A stretch of DNA of 64,000 nt from Adiantum capillus-veneris (GCA_014529385.2 CM043971.1:97804485-97868484), one strand, 5' to 3'. Positions 43,624 to 54,458 are shown, counted from the first letter of the stretch. Translations and numbers: made by a program. Notes: generated by a model from the letters alone, not told the origin.

Positions 43624-44807
43624 TGTAAGGTGCAGCGGAAGTTAATGTTGAACTTTGCTCAAGATGAGTGCTCCGAACTGTGCTCAAGGGTTCCTTTTAC
43701 TTACGGAAGGGAGAGCCTTCCGTTCCTTTAGTGAGAGAGTGCAATGGACACAAACAAAGTGGTGAACACTGTGAATGAAGGTGCATGAGACTGAGAGAGA
43801 GAGAGAGAAGAATACGACACCAGAATGTTGTCAAACCCTCCTCCCGAAGGCCCCACTCTCTATGGCGAGAGCTGTCTACTATTGATTGCACAAATCTCTA
43901 CAATGCTTTGGACTTGCCGACGATGTCAACGACGATGAGGACGACGACGAGACGGGTTGAAATCTAAAAACGCTAATGATTGAAATCTACAAATCTTGTA
44001 TCTGCTGAATTTGGACTCTATGTCGATGATGACGTCGATGGTGACGATGCGCTGAAATCTGTGTTTTTCGGGCTGAATCTGCAAAATTCGATGGATCTGG
44101 CTGTGCGGCGAGGATCTGTTACGAGAAGGTGAGATCTACGAGATTTGGGACTTGCTCTGCGGTGTCTATGTGCTGAAAACTGAAAACGCTGAGGCTATCT
44201 GTGGTCTTTTCGCGATGAATCTGCAAAATGTTCGTAGGTCATGCTGATGCAAAAAGGCTAGGGCTGAATTTCGTCTTGATGCAAAAACGCTAGGGGATCT
44301 ACTGTCTTGCTGCTGCCGGGGCTGATCTGTTGTGCAAAAATGCAAGGCTGCTGTAGGGGAAAAACGCTAGGCTTCTGCTGTAGCAAAAACGCTAGGTTTG
44401 CTGATGGGGTCTTGCTGAGAAGTTGCCTGTTGAACAAAGTGTTTCTGCTGCCTCTTCTGCCAAAAAGTGCTAGCGCTAGGTTTCTTTATATACTTGCTTG
44501 CTAAATTTGCCCTACCTAGTTCCCAACAAAAGTCACTTAAAAATAATAAGTGAAAAATGTCAAAAATAGGGAAAATAGGTCTATGCATTGTAAAAATGCT
44601 CCAAATGGGTTCTGACTGTAATCTGATGATCATGCTGTGTGCAACCAGAGGATATGCATCTAATCTAAGTGTTTGGTCATGCACGGTCTGCAAACAGACT
44701 CACAAAAGTGCTAGATCACTTCCTAATCTAGGCAGACTGAACTGAATTGAACCCTTGTTATGAAGTAGCTTGTCCACGTACACATAGGGTTAGATGTGCA
44801 CGTGACA
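43624..44807 (-). repeat. Element B 3' LTR (left, 1184 bp)
   Basis: Plus-strand ends TGTAAGGTGCAGCGG and GTGCACGTGACA. A minus-strand TATA box (TATATAAAG) lies at 44493-44485; multiple CTAGCGTTTT-type motifs lie downstream of it. The ~180 bp excess over the right LTR lies mainly at 44160-44390. Confidence 0.85.
44485..44493 (-). promoter_or_regulatory. Probable TATA box of family-X LTR
   Basis: Minus strand AAGTATATAAAG, about 315 bp into the LTR from its start. The same motif occurs in the right LTR near 47392-47400 and in F near 61963. Confidence 0.55.
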
Positions 44808-44825
44808 TCCCCTCCTTTTCAAAGT
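44808..44825 (-). other. Element B polypurine tract
   Basis: Minus strand CTTTGAAAAGGAGGGGA before the LTR start TGTCACGTGCAC. Confidence 0.75.
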
Positions 44826-45713
44826 GAGGTACTGGTATTGAACCGTTTGGCGTCGAGGGAAATCGCCAACAGCGTTTTGAATCCTGGAAAGGATTCTTCG
44901 TCGGCCCACTCTGATGCATGGGTCATGCGATACTTGAACTTCATAAAGGTCTGCAGTGCTTGCTTCTTTGGGCCGCACCGAAAGCGACACAAAGTCATTT
45001 GTGGCTCCTTGAATGCTTCAACTTCGTCGATAGTCATGCGTCTACCTTCTTCAAGAATCTCCGAGGATAAAAATTCATGAAACCACTTCCAACACAAAAA
45101 CATGAACATACCCATTCCATGTAAAGTGATTGGAAAAATTCTATTCCTTCGAAAAAACTGTGCATGCAATGCAGGTGAACAAAGTAACGGAGTGTCAAAC
45201 CGTTCATCAAACACACGCAAACAATGGGGTCGAATCTTGACTTTTTGATCTAAATCAATCAGCTGTGGCAAAACCCAATGGAAATGCCGATGCTTGATGC
45301 TCAATCTTTCTTGTGCTCTTTCTGATACTGTCATGCCAAGGAAGAGACATGAAACGTGAATTCCTTGAATGCAAACATTTTATCTTTTCATGAGTAATCC
45401 GCATACATCCGTGCTCATTCATGAGTGAATCGTGTTCATCATGCAATATGTTATGCCTATGAAAAGGGATCACATAAGGACGGTGACCAAAATACAAGAA
45501 AGCATCACGAATGAAATATTCGAACAATGCGTACTGACTAATCATTCGAACACAGAATACTTCCTGTGGGGGTTCTTTGGACCTCGACTCGAGAGCCAAG
45601 ATCGGTTTGTTGTGATTGATCGAATCTGCAATGAGGTTAGCTTCACTAGACAAAGTATCAACTAAACGATCATCCTTGTAAAACAATAACAGTTTCTTCC
45701 TGCAAATCATCAT
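44819..45713 (-). pseudogene. Element B C-terminal ORF with chromodomain-like end
   Basis: Two frames (45713-45255, 45334-44819) joined by a shift near 45300. The same protein is seen in element F, so it is a conserved family-X product. Blocks: FLYFGHRPYVIPFHRHNI, QKVKIRPHCLRVFDERF, FFRRNRIFPITLHGMGMFMF. The end reads SEILEEGRR, then FMKFKYRMTHASEWADEESFPGF in two pieces, which fits the 'ILD-R ... YLVKWKG---E-TWE-E--L' layout of a gypsy chromodomain. Chromodomain-bearing integrases target heterochromatin. The match is partial and the aromatic cage is not complete. Confidence 0.5.
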
Positions 45714-46299
45714 GCTCTTGAATAATCACATCTTGATCATGCAAATCATTATGCTCGTGAATAATCACATCTTGATCATGCAAGTCATCATGCTTATCAT
45801 TATCATGCAAATTATCATGCTGATCATTATCATGCAATTCCTGTGTGTTGTGCTTTGGAGAAGACAAGACTGAGAGAGTCTCCTTCTCCCGAATCTCTTT
45901 AAGTTGCGCTTGCACATTAGAAAAGAGTCGGACCAATGCTGCTTTCCTTTCATTGTGCTCACGCTCTATTTTGGCTCTTCTTTCTTTGTGCTTGCGATCC
46001 ATTTCTGCTTTTCGTTCTGCTGCCTCCAAGCGTGCTTGCTTGCGCTCACGCTCCAAGTCGGCCATTCTTTCTGCTTTTCTTGCTTCGCGTTCTAACTTCC
46101 TGTCGATCATCATCTTGTCAAAAGCCTCCATAGGAGTTTGTGCAATCCTTGGCGTAGATGGGGAAGGGAGAGGGTCAAAAAAACCTCTTGGTGGGGAAAA
46201 TTCTTCTTCGCCACTGCTATGCTCATCACCTCCATGCAAAGTATCCATTCCGCTTCGGGTAATGACCATACATTGAAGTCTTGGGTTCCTTAAGTTCAC
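45670..46299 (-). pseudogene. Element B Gag N-terminus fused to HD-rich spacer
   Basis: Opens near 46269 with MVITRSGMDTLHGGD, a gypsy Gag start shared with element D. A Pro-rich bit and a long Arg/Glu/Lys helix (coiled coil, 46120-45890) follow. It then jumps to the HD-rich repeat (HDNDKHDDLHDQDVI and variants, 45850-45700), which in F lies after the protease. The Gag core, knuckle and protease are therefore deleted here. Confidence 0.65.
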
Positions 46300-46700
46300 G
46301 AGGAACTTGGGTTCTTGTGGGTCTTGGGTTCTTGAGGTTCCTGAGTCTTGAGGTTCTTCTTTAGCTTGTAATCTGTGTTAGAGAAGGATCTTCTCTTACC
46401 CGAGCTATACTCTTCCCTGCGGGCGCACCCCTTGGCGGCCTTACGCTCACACCAAGGTTGCTTTTTCCCACCTCACGTTGATTGGACGGCCGCTAAGTGC
46501 ATGGTCCGCTCGCAATGAGTGAGAAGAGAGCAAGGGGAGGCTGGACAAGCCCTTCTTTCTTGGGTTTCCTGTCACTCTTTAAAAACACGATTAGGAATCG
46601 ACACGCCCAAGTAGACTTGGGTTATGTGCCGCCGCAACAAGCAAAAAAATAAAATAAAATTATGTGGTTCTTTCCTTGAGTCATACAGAACACTACCAAA

Positions 46701-46712
46701 GCTCTGATACCA
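46701..46712 (-). other. Element B primer-binding site
   Basis: Minus strand TGGTATCAGAGC, one base after the 5' LTR end. Confidence 0.85.
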
Positions 46713-46713
46713 A

Positions 46714-47713
46714 TGTAAGGTGTAGCGAAAGTGAATGTTGAACTTTGCTCAAGATGAGTGCTCCGAACTGTGCTCAAGGGTTCCTTTTACTTACGGAAGG
46801 GAGAGCCTTCCGTTCCTTTAGTGAGAGAGTGCAATGGACACAAACAAAGTGGTGAACACTGTGAATGAAGGTGCATGAGACTGAGAGATAGAGAGAGAAG
46901 AATACGACACCAGAATGTTGTCAAACCCTCCTCCGAAGGCCCCACTCTCTATGGCGAGAGTGGTCTACTATTGATTACACAAATCTCTACAATGCTTTGG
47001 ACTTGCCGACGATGTCGACGACGACGAGACGGGCTGAAATCTATAAACGCTAATGACTGAAATATGCAAATCTTGTATCTGCTGAATTCTGACTCTATGT
47101 CGATGACGACATCGATGCCGATGATGCGACGGCGACGTGCTGAAAACGCAGATGCTGAAATCTGCGTTTTCTGGGTTGAATCTGCAAACTTTGATGGATC
47201 TGACCGTGCGGCGAGGATCTGCTGCGGAAAGGTGAGATCTGCGACGTTTGGAACTTGCTCTAGCAAAAACGCTAGGCTTCTGCTGTAGCAAAAACGCTAG
47301 GTTTGCCAATGGGGGTCTTACTGAGAAGTTGTCTGTTGAACAAAGTGTTCCTGCTACCTCTTCTGCCAGAAAGTGCTAGCGCTAGGTTTCTTTATATACT
47401 TGCTTGCTAAATTTTCCCTACCTAGTTTTGAACAAAAGTCACTTAAAAATAATAAGTGAAAAATGTGGAAAATAGGGAAAACAAGTCTATGCACTGTAAA
47501 AATGCTCCTGATGGGTTCTGACTGTAATCTGATGATCATGTTGTGTGCAACCACATGATATGCATCTAATCTAAGTGTTTGGTCATGCACGGTCTGCGAA
47601 CAGACTCACAAAAGTGCTAGATCACTTCCTAATCTAGGCTGACTGAACTGAACTGAACCCTTGTCATGAAGTAGCTTGTCCACGTACACATATGGTTAGA
47701 TGTGCACGCGACA
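46714..47713 (-). repeat. Element B 5' LTR (right, 1000 bp)
   Basis: Plus-strand ends TGTAAGGTGTAGCG and GTGCACGCGACA. Similar throughout to the left LTR but about 180 bp shorter. Confidence 0.85.
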
Positions 47714-48247
47714 TCAGGCGTATGCGACGCTTGCCAGATGGTCAAGCAACACAGGGTTGCCTTTTCGAAGCAGACATCCAACAGAGCTTCGGTACCACTC
47801 GCACTAGTTCACATTGATTTATGTGGCCTGATGAGCGCTCCTTCATTTTCTTGCTCATAGTTTTTACTTGTGCTTGTGGATGATTTCAACAGGTACACTT
47901 GGGCTTCGTTCTTAAAGCTCAAGTTGGAGGCTTTCAGTTTCATTCGAAATTGGAGGATGATGGTTGAAAAGGAGGACTTGCACGTCACATGTATTCGCTC
48001 AAACAGAGGGGGTGGGTTCACCTCGAAGGACTTTGCACAGTGGTGCAAGTCAGAGGGCATCCAATGCCAGCTGACTACTCCTTACACTCCTTCCCAAAAC
48101 AGAGTTGTTGAGCGAAGAACCGGACTATCATGGAGATGGCTCGTGCGATGCTTCTTTGCCCCAGGTTTACTTGGCAGAGGCGTGCAACACGGCGGTTTAC
48201 ATCCAGAACCGTTCTCCTACCCATGCTTTGTAGGACATGACTCCCTA
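47714..48247 (+). pseudogene. Copia-2 integrase, middle piece
   Basis: Starts with target duplication TCAGG (47714-47718) and continues the zinc region as VCDACQMVKQHR (the C-x2-C), then LALVHIDLCGLM with the first catalytic Asp. FLLVLVDDFNRYTW follows after a stop, then SNRGGGFTSKDF where RSDNGGEF is expected: the second Asp is Asn here. YTPSQNRVVERR keeps the Glu. The correct frame then gives EACNTAVYIQNRSPTHAL before the break at 48247. Confidence 0.85.
48243..48247 (+). repeat. Target-site duplication of element D, left
   Basis: CCCTA, repeated at 53870-53874. Confidence 0.85.
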
Positions 48248-48975
48248 TGTAAGGTGCAGCGGAAGTGAATGTTGAAATTGCTCAAGATGAGTGCTCCGAA
48301 CTATGCTCAAGAATTCCTGTTACTTACGGAAGGGAGAGCCTTCCGTTACTTTAGAGAGAGAGTGCAATGATCACAAACAAGGTGAATGCTATTGTGAATA
48401 AAAGTGCAGAGACTGAGAGAAGAGAGAGAGAAGAACACGACACCAGGCAATTCTCAAACCCTCCTCCAAGGGGCCCCTCTCTATGGCGAGAGAGGTCTAT
48501 GCTTTAGATTGCACAAATCTGGTACAATGGTGTAGATGCAATGGACTTGCCGACAATGATGACGACGACGAGGACGGGGCTGAAAATTGAAAACGCTAGG
48601 GCTGAAATGCTGAAATCTGGCAGATGCCTACTTTCTGCTAAATACTGACACTGTGTCGGTGAGGATGGCGATGACGATGACTTGACGACGATGCGCTAAA
48701 AACGCAGATGCTGAAAACAGCGGGCTGAAACTATAAATGCTGGTTGACTCGATGGTAGGGCGAGGATCTGTTGCGGGTAGGTGAGATGTGCGATGCTAGA
48801 AGCTAAATTTGCAATGGCTAAGTGTTGAAAACTGAAAACGCTGATGTGCTTGGCTGATCTGGCATCGTGAAACTGCAAAACACTAGGCCTGATCTGCTAC
48901 AGAAAACGCCAGGTCGATCTTGTTGGTTGAAAACGCTATGGCTCTCTGCCAGTCTTGCTGAGAAGGTGCACTGCA
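48248..48975 (-). repeat. Element D 3' LTR, internally truncated
   Basis: Matches the right LTR from TGTAAGGTGCAGCGG to GAGAAGGTGCACTGCAAG, then changes abruptly to gag sequence. About 370 bp including the expected TATA and U3 are missing compared with the right LTR. Confidence 0.75.
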
Positions 48976-49797
48976 AGCTGACATGACTGACATACGATTT
49001 TTCTTGAGATTGCGCCAATCTTCTTTCAACCATGCTAAGTACTGAGGAGGCATAAACCACGCCTTGAGCTTGTCTTGGAAGTCGGCCCAATTGAAAGAAA
49101 GGGGCACGCCTTCTTCGACTTCCTTTAGGTGCTCGGCCAACCGTGCCTCTTGCCATGCCTGATACCAATTAATGGCATCACCGGCAAGATACATGGCTGT
49201 CGTCAAAACTTTGCTATTTCCTGTTTTCTTAGTTGTTGCAAAGTAAGCATTAAATTGATGCAACCAAGAATGAATAACATTAGTATCCATCTTACCGTTA
49301 TACTTATTGAACGTCAACTTTTCAGTGACTGGATTGTTAGAGTCTGCATCTCTACTTGTGCTACTTGATGAATTGCCCACATCTTTGACCGGCTTGGATT
49401 TCGAGGTGAGTACCTGTAGGACCAACTCTTGCATGCGTTGGTCTCTCTGCGCCTCACGCTCTAATATCAAGGCCGCTCGCCTTTCTTCGACCGCTATGCG
49501 TTGGTGGGCTTCCCGTGCTTGCTCACGCTCAAGCTCCATAGCTGCCTTTCTTTCTTCGGCCACCAAGCGCGCTTGATCACGCTCGCGATCCAAGGTGACA
49601 CGTTGCGCCTCTTGTTGTAGCATCATGTCCATCATCGACTTGACCAAAGCCTCCATAGGATTTGGTGCAACCTGTGGTGTAGATGGGGAAGGGGGAGGAT
49701 CGGAAAAAAATCCTCTTGGTGGGTAAAATTCTTCGTCACCAACTCCACTATCATCACCTTCATGCAAAGTATCCATTCCGCTTGGTGTGATGACCAT
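48976..49797 (-). pseudogene. Element D Gag
   Basis: Opens MVITPSGMDTLHEGDDSG, then PPRGFF and a Pro-rich stretch, a long coiled coil rich in E-R-A-Q (49640-49420), a Ser linker and the capsid pattern LTFNKYNGKMD, HSWLHQFNAYFATT, TTAMYLAGDAINWYQ, FNWADFQDKLKAWFMP and EDWRNLKKNRMS. It is a normal gypsy Gag to the end of the capsid. The frame continues to 48883 only because it reads into the LTR; no zinc knuckle is left. Confidence 0.82.
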
Positions 49798-49958
49798 ACA
49801 CTAAGATCTTGGGTACTTAAGTTCTCGAGGAACTTGGGTTCTTGAGGTTCTTGAGGTTCTTGGGTTCTCGAGGTTCTTGAGTTCTTGAGGGTATGGAGTT
49901 CTTTAGCTTGCAATCGGTGTTTGAGAAGGCATTTCTCTTACCCGAGCTCGACTCTTCC

Positions 49959-49963
49959 CTGCG
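49959..49963 (+). repeat. Target-site duplication of element E, left
   Basis: CTGCG, repeated at 52454-52458. Joining the two sides restores the TCCCTGCGGGCGCACCCC sequence seen uninterrupted in element B near 46415-46432. Confidence 0.92.
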
Positions 49964-50096
49964 TGTGAGGATTCTAGTCGCTAATCCTTAATTAAGTACT
50001 TAAACTCATGATTAAGATTTAAGAAACTGAAACTGAACTTAGTACAAGACTTAGAAGACTCTGTGTTTGATTGATTGAATGTGTGATACAAGGGCT

Positions 50097-50106
50097 CCTT
50101 ATATAG
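50097..50106 (-). promoter_or_regulatory. Probable TATA box of element E LTR
   Basis: Minus strand CTATATAAGG, preceded in the U3 by the 21-bp repeat cluster. The same in the right LTR near 52155-52164. Confidence 0.6.
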
Positions 50107-50140
50107 GAGACGAATAGACACAAATGAAAAGACACGTCTC

Positions 50141-50336
50141 TTGGTGAAGAGACATTACTTTAGACGTAAAGACACATCCTTTCGGCGAAGAGCTGCAACC
50201 ATTGGGCGAAGAGTCGCACCCGTAGAGCGAAGGGGTGTGACCAGTCGTCGAAGGAGTGTGGCTTTTGGCGAAGAGGCATGTCCTTTGAGCGAAGAGTCGC
50301 AACCATCCAAGCGTAGGGGTCCTCCTTGGCATGGCA
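50141..50336. repeat. 21-bp tandem repeat cluster in E U3
   Basis: Consecutive units such as TCGGCGAAGAGCTGCAACC, TGGGCGAAGAGTCGCACCC, AGAGCGAAGGGGTGTGACC and GAGCGAAGAGTCGCAACC follow at close to 21-bp intervals. The right LTR repeats the cluster at 52199-52394. Confidence 0.8.
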
Positions 50337-50381
50337 CTTCGCGTACCTGCATCAACGAGTAAGTATTGTAATGTAGTTAAG

Positions 50382-51608
50382 TCACAAACGTGACATTCCC
50401 TCCCTCTTAAAATAAAACTCAGGGTAGTTGTAGAAACTCCGGGAGGAGGAAATGTATTGTTGTTGTGCTTCTGCATCCAAAGCTCTTTTTGTTAATTCCC
50501 ACGTCATGGCACTGTTATTGATCATGACTATTTTGCCAAACTGAAAACTGATCATATCTGCAACTTGTCTCATCTTTTGCAAAAGTATCAGTATCACATC
50601 TGCAACTTGATTAGTGCTTTTGTCAAAGTCATTTGTAGCTTTGAGCTTTGTCCAATAAAAGATTGAATCTGTATCTGCTTCGAGTGAAATTATTGATAAA
50701 CTGACTTGAGTTTTCTTTTGAGTAAAAACCACTGGTTGGAAATCTGTAAGGTATTCCATTGGTTTGTCTGGAACAGTAAAATCCTTTTGAAGGGATGTTG
50801 TAGACTGAGACAGATTAGTGTTTGGAGGTATATCCATCTGTAAAGGTTTATCTGTGAAACAAGTTGTGTCCAAATATTCAATTGCAGCGACTGAAGTCGT
50901 GCTGCAAGATTTTGTATCCGTTTTATCCTTTGTATCATTGAAGGTAAGAATTGGTATCTTCAAGTTTGAAGAATTATCATTCACCACAGCATCAGTTATC
51001 TCATCAGAAACAAAGACTTCATTCTGCAAGGGCGGTGACGAGGCTTTTGTTTTTGCTTGGACCACAACCAAAGAAGTTGTGTGCGTTTGGGATGCCACAC
51101 ATGAACTAAAATCTCTTGAATCTTCAGCTTTATCAGCGGGTATTAAGGCTTTCATAGTAAGAGGAGCATGGCATGGCTCGCAAGGGGGAACTTGTCCAGC
51201 GTTGCGGCGTTCATGACCGAGTACTTGACTAGGGTCGGAAATATGTGCCACTATGTGAGTCCACTTCGAAGAGGTTGAATGCTCTTCAAGGGGAGATTTT
51301 CTGAAAGCTTCATGTTGCTGCTTTTGCCGATGATCATTTTGAGGTTGAGGCTTGTTATAACAGTCATGCTGCAAAGAATGTTGCTTCTGAGCATGTTGTT
51401 GCTCAAGCAAAGTGAGTTTGTGTTGGGTTGTCTCTGAAGAAACATGCTGAGGGTGAGAAATAGATTACTGAGAAATCGTCGAAAACTGTTTGATACCAAA
51501 AGGTTGTTGCAATTGTCGCCGGATAGCCTCCAATTTCACTGTAAGTGAGGAGATGTCTTGTTCCAAGGCGGCTACCTGCTGCTTCCACAATGAGAGGTGA
51601 GAGTCCAT
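50382..51608 (-). pseudogene. Element E ORF: coiled coil plus Ser/Thr-rich protein, unknown
   Basis: ATG at 51608-51606 opens MDSHLSLWKQQVAALEQD, a clean heptad coiled coil (to RRQLQQP). A stop (TAA, 51467-51465) follows, then the same frame goes on to 50382: Gln/His-rich, then Ser/Thr/Lys-rich with no zinc, protease or polymerase motif. The last residues (YYPEFYFKREG-like, SRSFYNYPEF) overlap the polypurine tract. I do not recognise the protein; the coiled coil could let it co-assemble with a helper Gag. Confidence 0.5.
50396..50412 (-). other. Element E polypurine tract
   Basis: Minus strand TTTTAAGAGGGAGGGAA directly before the LTR start TGTCACGTTTG. Confidence 0.8.
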
Positions 51609-52008
51609 ACTCGAGCATGAACCGTTAATGAAAAGGAAGGCTTTGCTCGGACGCCAATGAAAGAGGTTCCTTCTTGTTGAGGGGAATGAAAACTGTTCAC
51701 CACATAGGGGGCTGAAAAAGCATGTAGTACTCAAGCATTAGAAAGGGAGATTGATAACCTCCACGCGTCACACGGGACAGGGCACCGCCATCAATGCCAT
51801 GTTGAACCTCCGAGACTTTAAGAGAGCATCTTGCATTACACTAGTGTTGCCCGAAAGTGGTAATTTAACACATGTGCGGGGAGAAAAGAGGGAAAAATCT
51901 TGGGAATTTCATTCGTTCTCCTTCTTCCATACAACTCCGGGAAGGGGGGGGGAGAGGGTAGCGGCGAGGGTGAGAGGCTCACAACCTTCGGGTCTCGGGA
52001 AAAAATTT

Positions 52009-52020
52009 GCTCTGATACCA
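52009..52020 (-). other. Element E primer-binding site
   Basis: Minus strand TGGTATCAGAGC, one base inside the 5' LTR end. Confidence 0.88.
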
Positions 52021-52021
52021 C

Positions 52022-52453
52022 TGTGAGGATTCTAGTCGCTAATCCTTAATTAAGTACTTAAACTCATGATTAAGATTTAAGAAACTGAAACTGAACTTAG
52101 TACAAGACTTAGAAGACTCTGTGTTTGATTGATTGAATGTGTGATACAAGGGCTCCTTATATAGGAGACGAATAGACACAAATGAAAAGACACGTCTCTT
52201 GGTGAAGAGACATTACTTTAGACGTAAAGACACATCCTTTCGGCGAAGAGCTGCAACCATTGGGCGAAGAGTCGCACCCGTAGAGCGAAGGGGTGTGACC
52301 AGTCGTCGAAGGAGTGTGGCTTTTGGCGAAGAGGCATGTCCTTTGAGTGAAGAGTCGCAATCATCCAAGCGTAGGGGTCCTCCTTGGCATGGCACTTCGC
52401 GTATCTGCATCAACGAGTAAGTATTGTAATGTAGTTAAGTCACAAACGTGACA
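52022..52453 (-). repeat. Element E 5' LTR (right)
   Basis: Same length as the left LTR; differences at GAGTGAAG, GCAATCATCC and CGTATCTGC only. Confidence 0.92.
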
Positions 52454-52768
52454 CTGCGGGCGCACCCCTTGGCAGCCTTGCGCTCACACCAAAGTTGCTC
52501 TTTCCCACCTCATGTCGAGTGGCCGGTCGCAAAGTGCACGGTCCGCTCTTAATGAGTGAAAAGAGGAACAAGGGGAGGTTGGAGTCTTGACAAGCCCTTC
52601 TTTTTTGGATTACCTGTCACTCTCCAAAAACACGGTTAGGAATCGACACGCCCAAGTGGACTTGGTTTACATGCTACTGTAACAAGCAAAAAAATTCTTG
52701 TGATTCTTTCCTTGACAGTTACAGAACACTGCCAAAGCTCTGATACAATGCCAAAGCTCCAATGCCAA

Positions 52769-53869
52769 TGTAGGTACAACGGAAGTGAATGTTGATATTG
52801 CTAAAGATGAGTGTTCCGAACTATGCTCAAGGGTTCCTTTTACTTACGGAAGGGAGAGCCTTTCGTTCCTTTAGAGAGAGAGAGTGCAATGATCACAAAC
52901 AAAGTGATTGCTACTGTGAATAAAAGCTTTGAGACTGAGAGAAGAGAGAGAGAAGAATACGACACCAGGCGGTTCTCAAACCCTCCTCCAAAGGCCCTCT
53001 CTCTATGGCGAGAGAGGTCTATGCTATAGATTACACAAATATGATACAATAGTCTAGATGCAATGGACTTGCCGACGATGTCGATGACGAGGACGGGCTG
53101 AAAACTGAAAACGCTAGGGCTGAAATGATGAAATCTCGAAGATGCTGACTTTCTGCTAAATGCTGGCACTGTGTCGGCGAGGAAGGACTCCACGACGATA
53201 CGCTAAAAACGTAGATGCTGAAATCTAAAAACAACGGGCTGAAACTGTAAACGCTGGCTGACTCGACGGTACGGCGAGGATCTGTTGCGGGTGGGTGAGA
53301 TCTGCGAAGCTAGGGGCTAAATCTGCAATGGCTAAGTGCTGAAAACTGAAAACGCTGATGTGCTTGGCTGATCGTGGCGTCGTGAAACTGCAAAACTCTA
53401 GGCCTGATTTGCTACAGAAAACGCCAGGTGGATCTTGTTGGCTGAAAGCGCTATGGCTCTCTGCCGATCTTGCTGAGAAGGTGCACTGCAAGTTGCTAGA
53501 ACTTCTTCTGCTTCTTCTACTTAAAACTTGGCACCCCATGTCTGCTTATATAGCTGTGAAAAGCTGGGTCGAGCAGTTCTCCTACAGTCCACGACCTCTA
53601 GAAATTAGTAATTTAATTAATAAAAATGCCAAATTCCCTGTAAAATGTACTCTCCGAAAACTGGTTGGGAATTGGATCTTCTGCTTGGACAATGCATATG
53701 CTGGGTGGTACTGGGTGTGCAATCAGAGGATATGCAACTACTCTTAAGTGCCTGGACATGCACGGCCTTAGAGGCTCACAAAGGTGCCAGAACACTTCCT
53801 AAGCTGACTTGAACCCTAGACTTGAGATAGCTTGTCCATATGCATATAGGGTTAGATGTGCACGTGACA
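52769..53869 (-). repeat. Element D 5' LTR (right, 1101 bp)
   Basis: Plus-strand start TGTAGGTACAACGG (diverged), end GTGCACGTGACA. Similar to the B and F LTRs, including the AAAACGCTAGG-type motifs. Confidence 0.8.
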
Positions 53870-54456
53870 CCCTATTAGGCTTACTACGGGTGCAAGCCCT
53901 CGGTCTCACACTTTCGAGTTTTTGGGTGTGCGGCCTTTGTCCATGTACCAAAGAAGAAGCGACAGAAGTTGGACTTCAAGGCAAAGAAGCTCATCTTCTT
54001 GGGCTATTCACGAGATCTGATGGATATCGGCTTTATGATCCTGACACCAAGACCACCACAATTAGCCGTGATGTGATTTTCATGGAGCTTTTCAGCACAC
54101 CTATAGAGGGGGCATCATCCAAGCCTATACCTTCCCTATCTCCTCCTCGTCCACCTCCCACACCTGATCCTGCCCCTATCCCTGGTCTTGTTCCTGTACC
54201 CTCTACACCGCAGCCAATTACTTCACCCGATCATGCCATGTCAAATTTCGATTCTGATGTGGATGATGGTTCTCCTTCGGTGGAGGCGGTCTCACCTCGC
54301 AAGGAGAAGTTAGTACCTGATTGGCTTTACTCTACGGTTTCTTCCTCTGGAGTCACGAAGTTACCAGACTCGCCACCCCACTGGACTACATCGAGCCTCA
54401 AGGAGAGGCAAGTTTATGACGGCGCAGAGTTCGTGAACTTCGCACTCATGTCCTAG
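53870..54456 (+). pseudogene. Copia-2 integrase C-terminus and linker
   Basis: Begins with target duplication CCCTA (53870-53874) and resumes as AYYGCKPSVSHFRVFGCAAFVHVPKK in pieces, then KKLIFLGYS. A frameshift near 54005 leads to SDGYRLYDPDTKTTTISRDVIF and a Pro-rich linker to 54456. This is the standard copia block between the integrase core and RT. Confidence 0.82.
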
Positions 54457-54458
54457 AT

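Larger units (their letters stand above)
43624..47713 (-). mobile_element. Element B: non-autonomous family-X LTR retrotransposon
   Basis: LTRs 43624-44807 and 46714-47713, internal 44808-46713, flanked by the perfect 5-bp duplication TCAGG. On the minus strand: primer-binding site, short Gag N-terminus, HD-rich spacer, C-terminal domain, polypurine tract. No capsid core, protease, RT, RNase H or integrase. Inserted into Copia-2 integrase. Confidence 0.88.
49964..50395 (-). repeat. Element E 3' LTR (left)
   Basis: Plus-strand ends TGTGAGGATTCTAG and CACAAACGTGACA. A minus-strand TATA (CTATATAAGG) lies at 50106-50097. Upstream of it in transcription order are about nine degenerate copies of a ~21-bp unit (50141-50336), with core GGCGAAGAG. 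Confidence 0.92.
49964..52453 (-). mobile_element. Element E: young small non-autonomous LTR element
   Basis: 2490 bp with 432-bp LTRs (49964-50395, 52022-52453) that differ at about three positions, a perfect 5-bp duplication, a polypurine tract and an initiator-Met primer-binding site. The 1.6-kb interior carries one unfamiliar ORF and no gag capsid, protease, RT or integrase. It is the most recent insertion in the window. It needs enzymes from another element. Confidence 0.93.
48248..53869 (-). mobile_element. Element D: family-X LTR retrotransposon carrying nested element E
   Basis: Left LTR piece 48248-48975, gag 49797-48976, right LTR 52769-53869, with E inserted at 49964-52453. Perfect 5-bp duplication CCCTA outside. 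Protease to integrase and the U3 part of the left LTR are deleted, so gag runs directly into LTR sequence. The primer-binding region at 52738-52768 is degenerate (GCTCTGATACAATG). Confidence 0.85.

Noticed and set aside
50099-50420. ORFs in the E LTR (both copies)
   Set aside because: They derive from the 21-bp repeat units and appear on both strands; no coding evidence.
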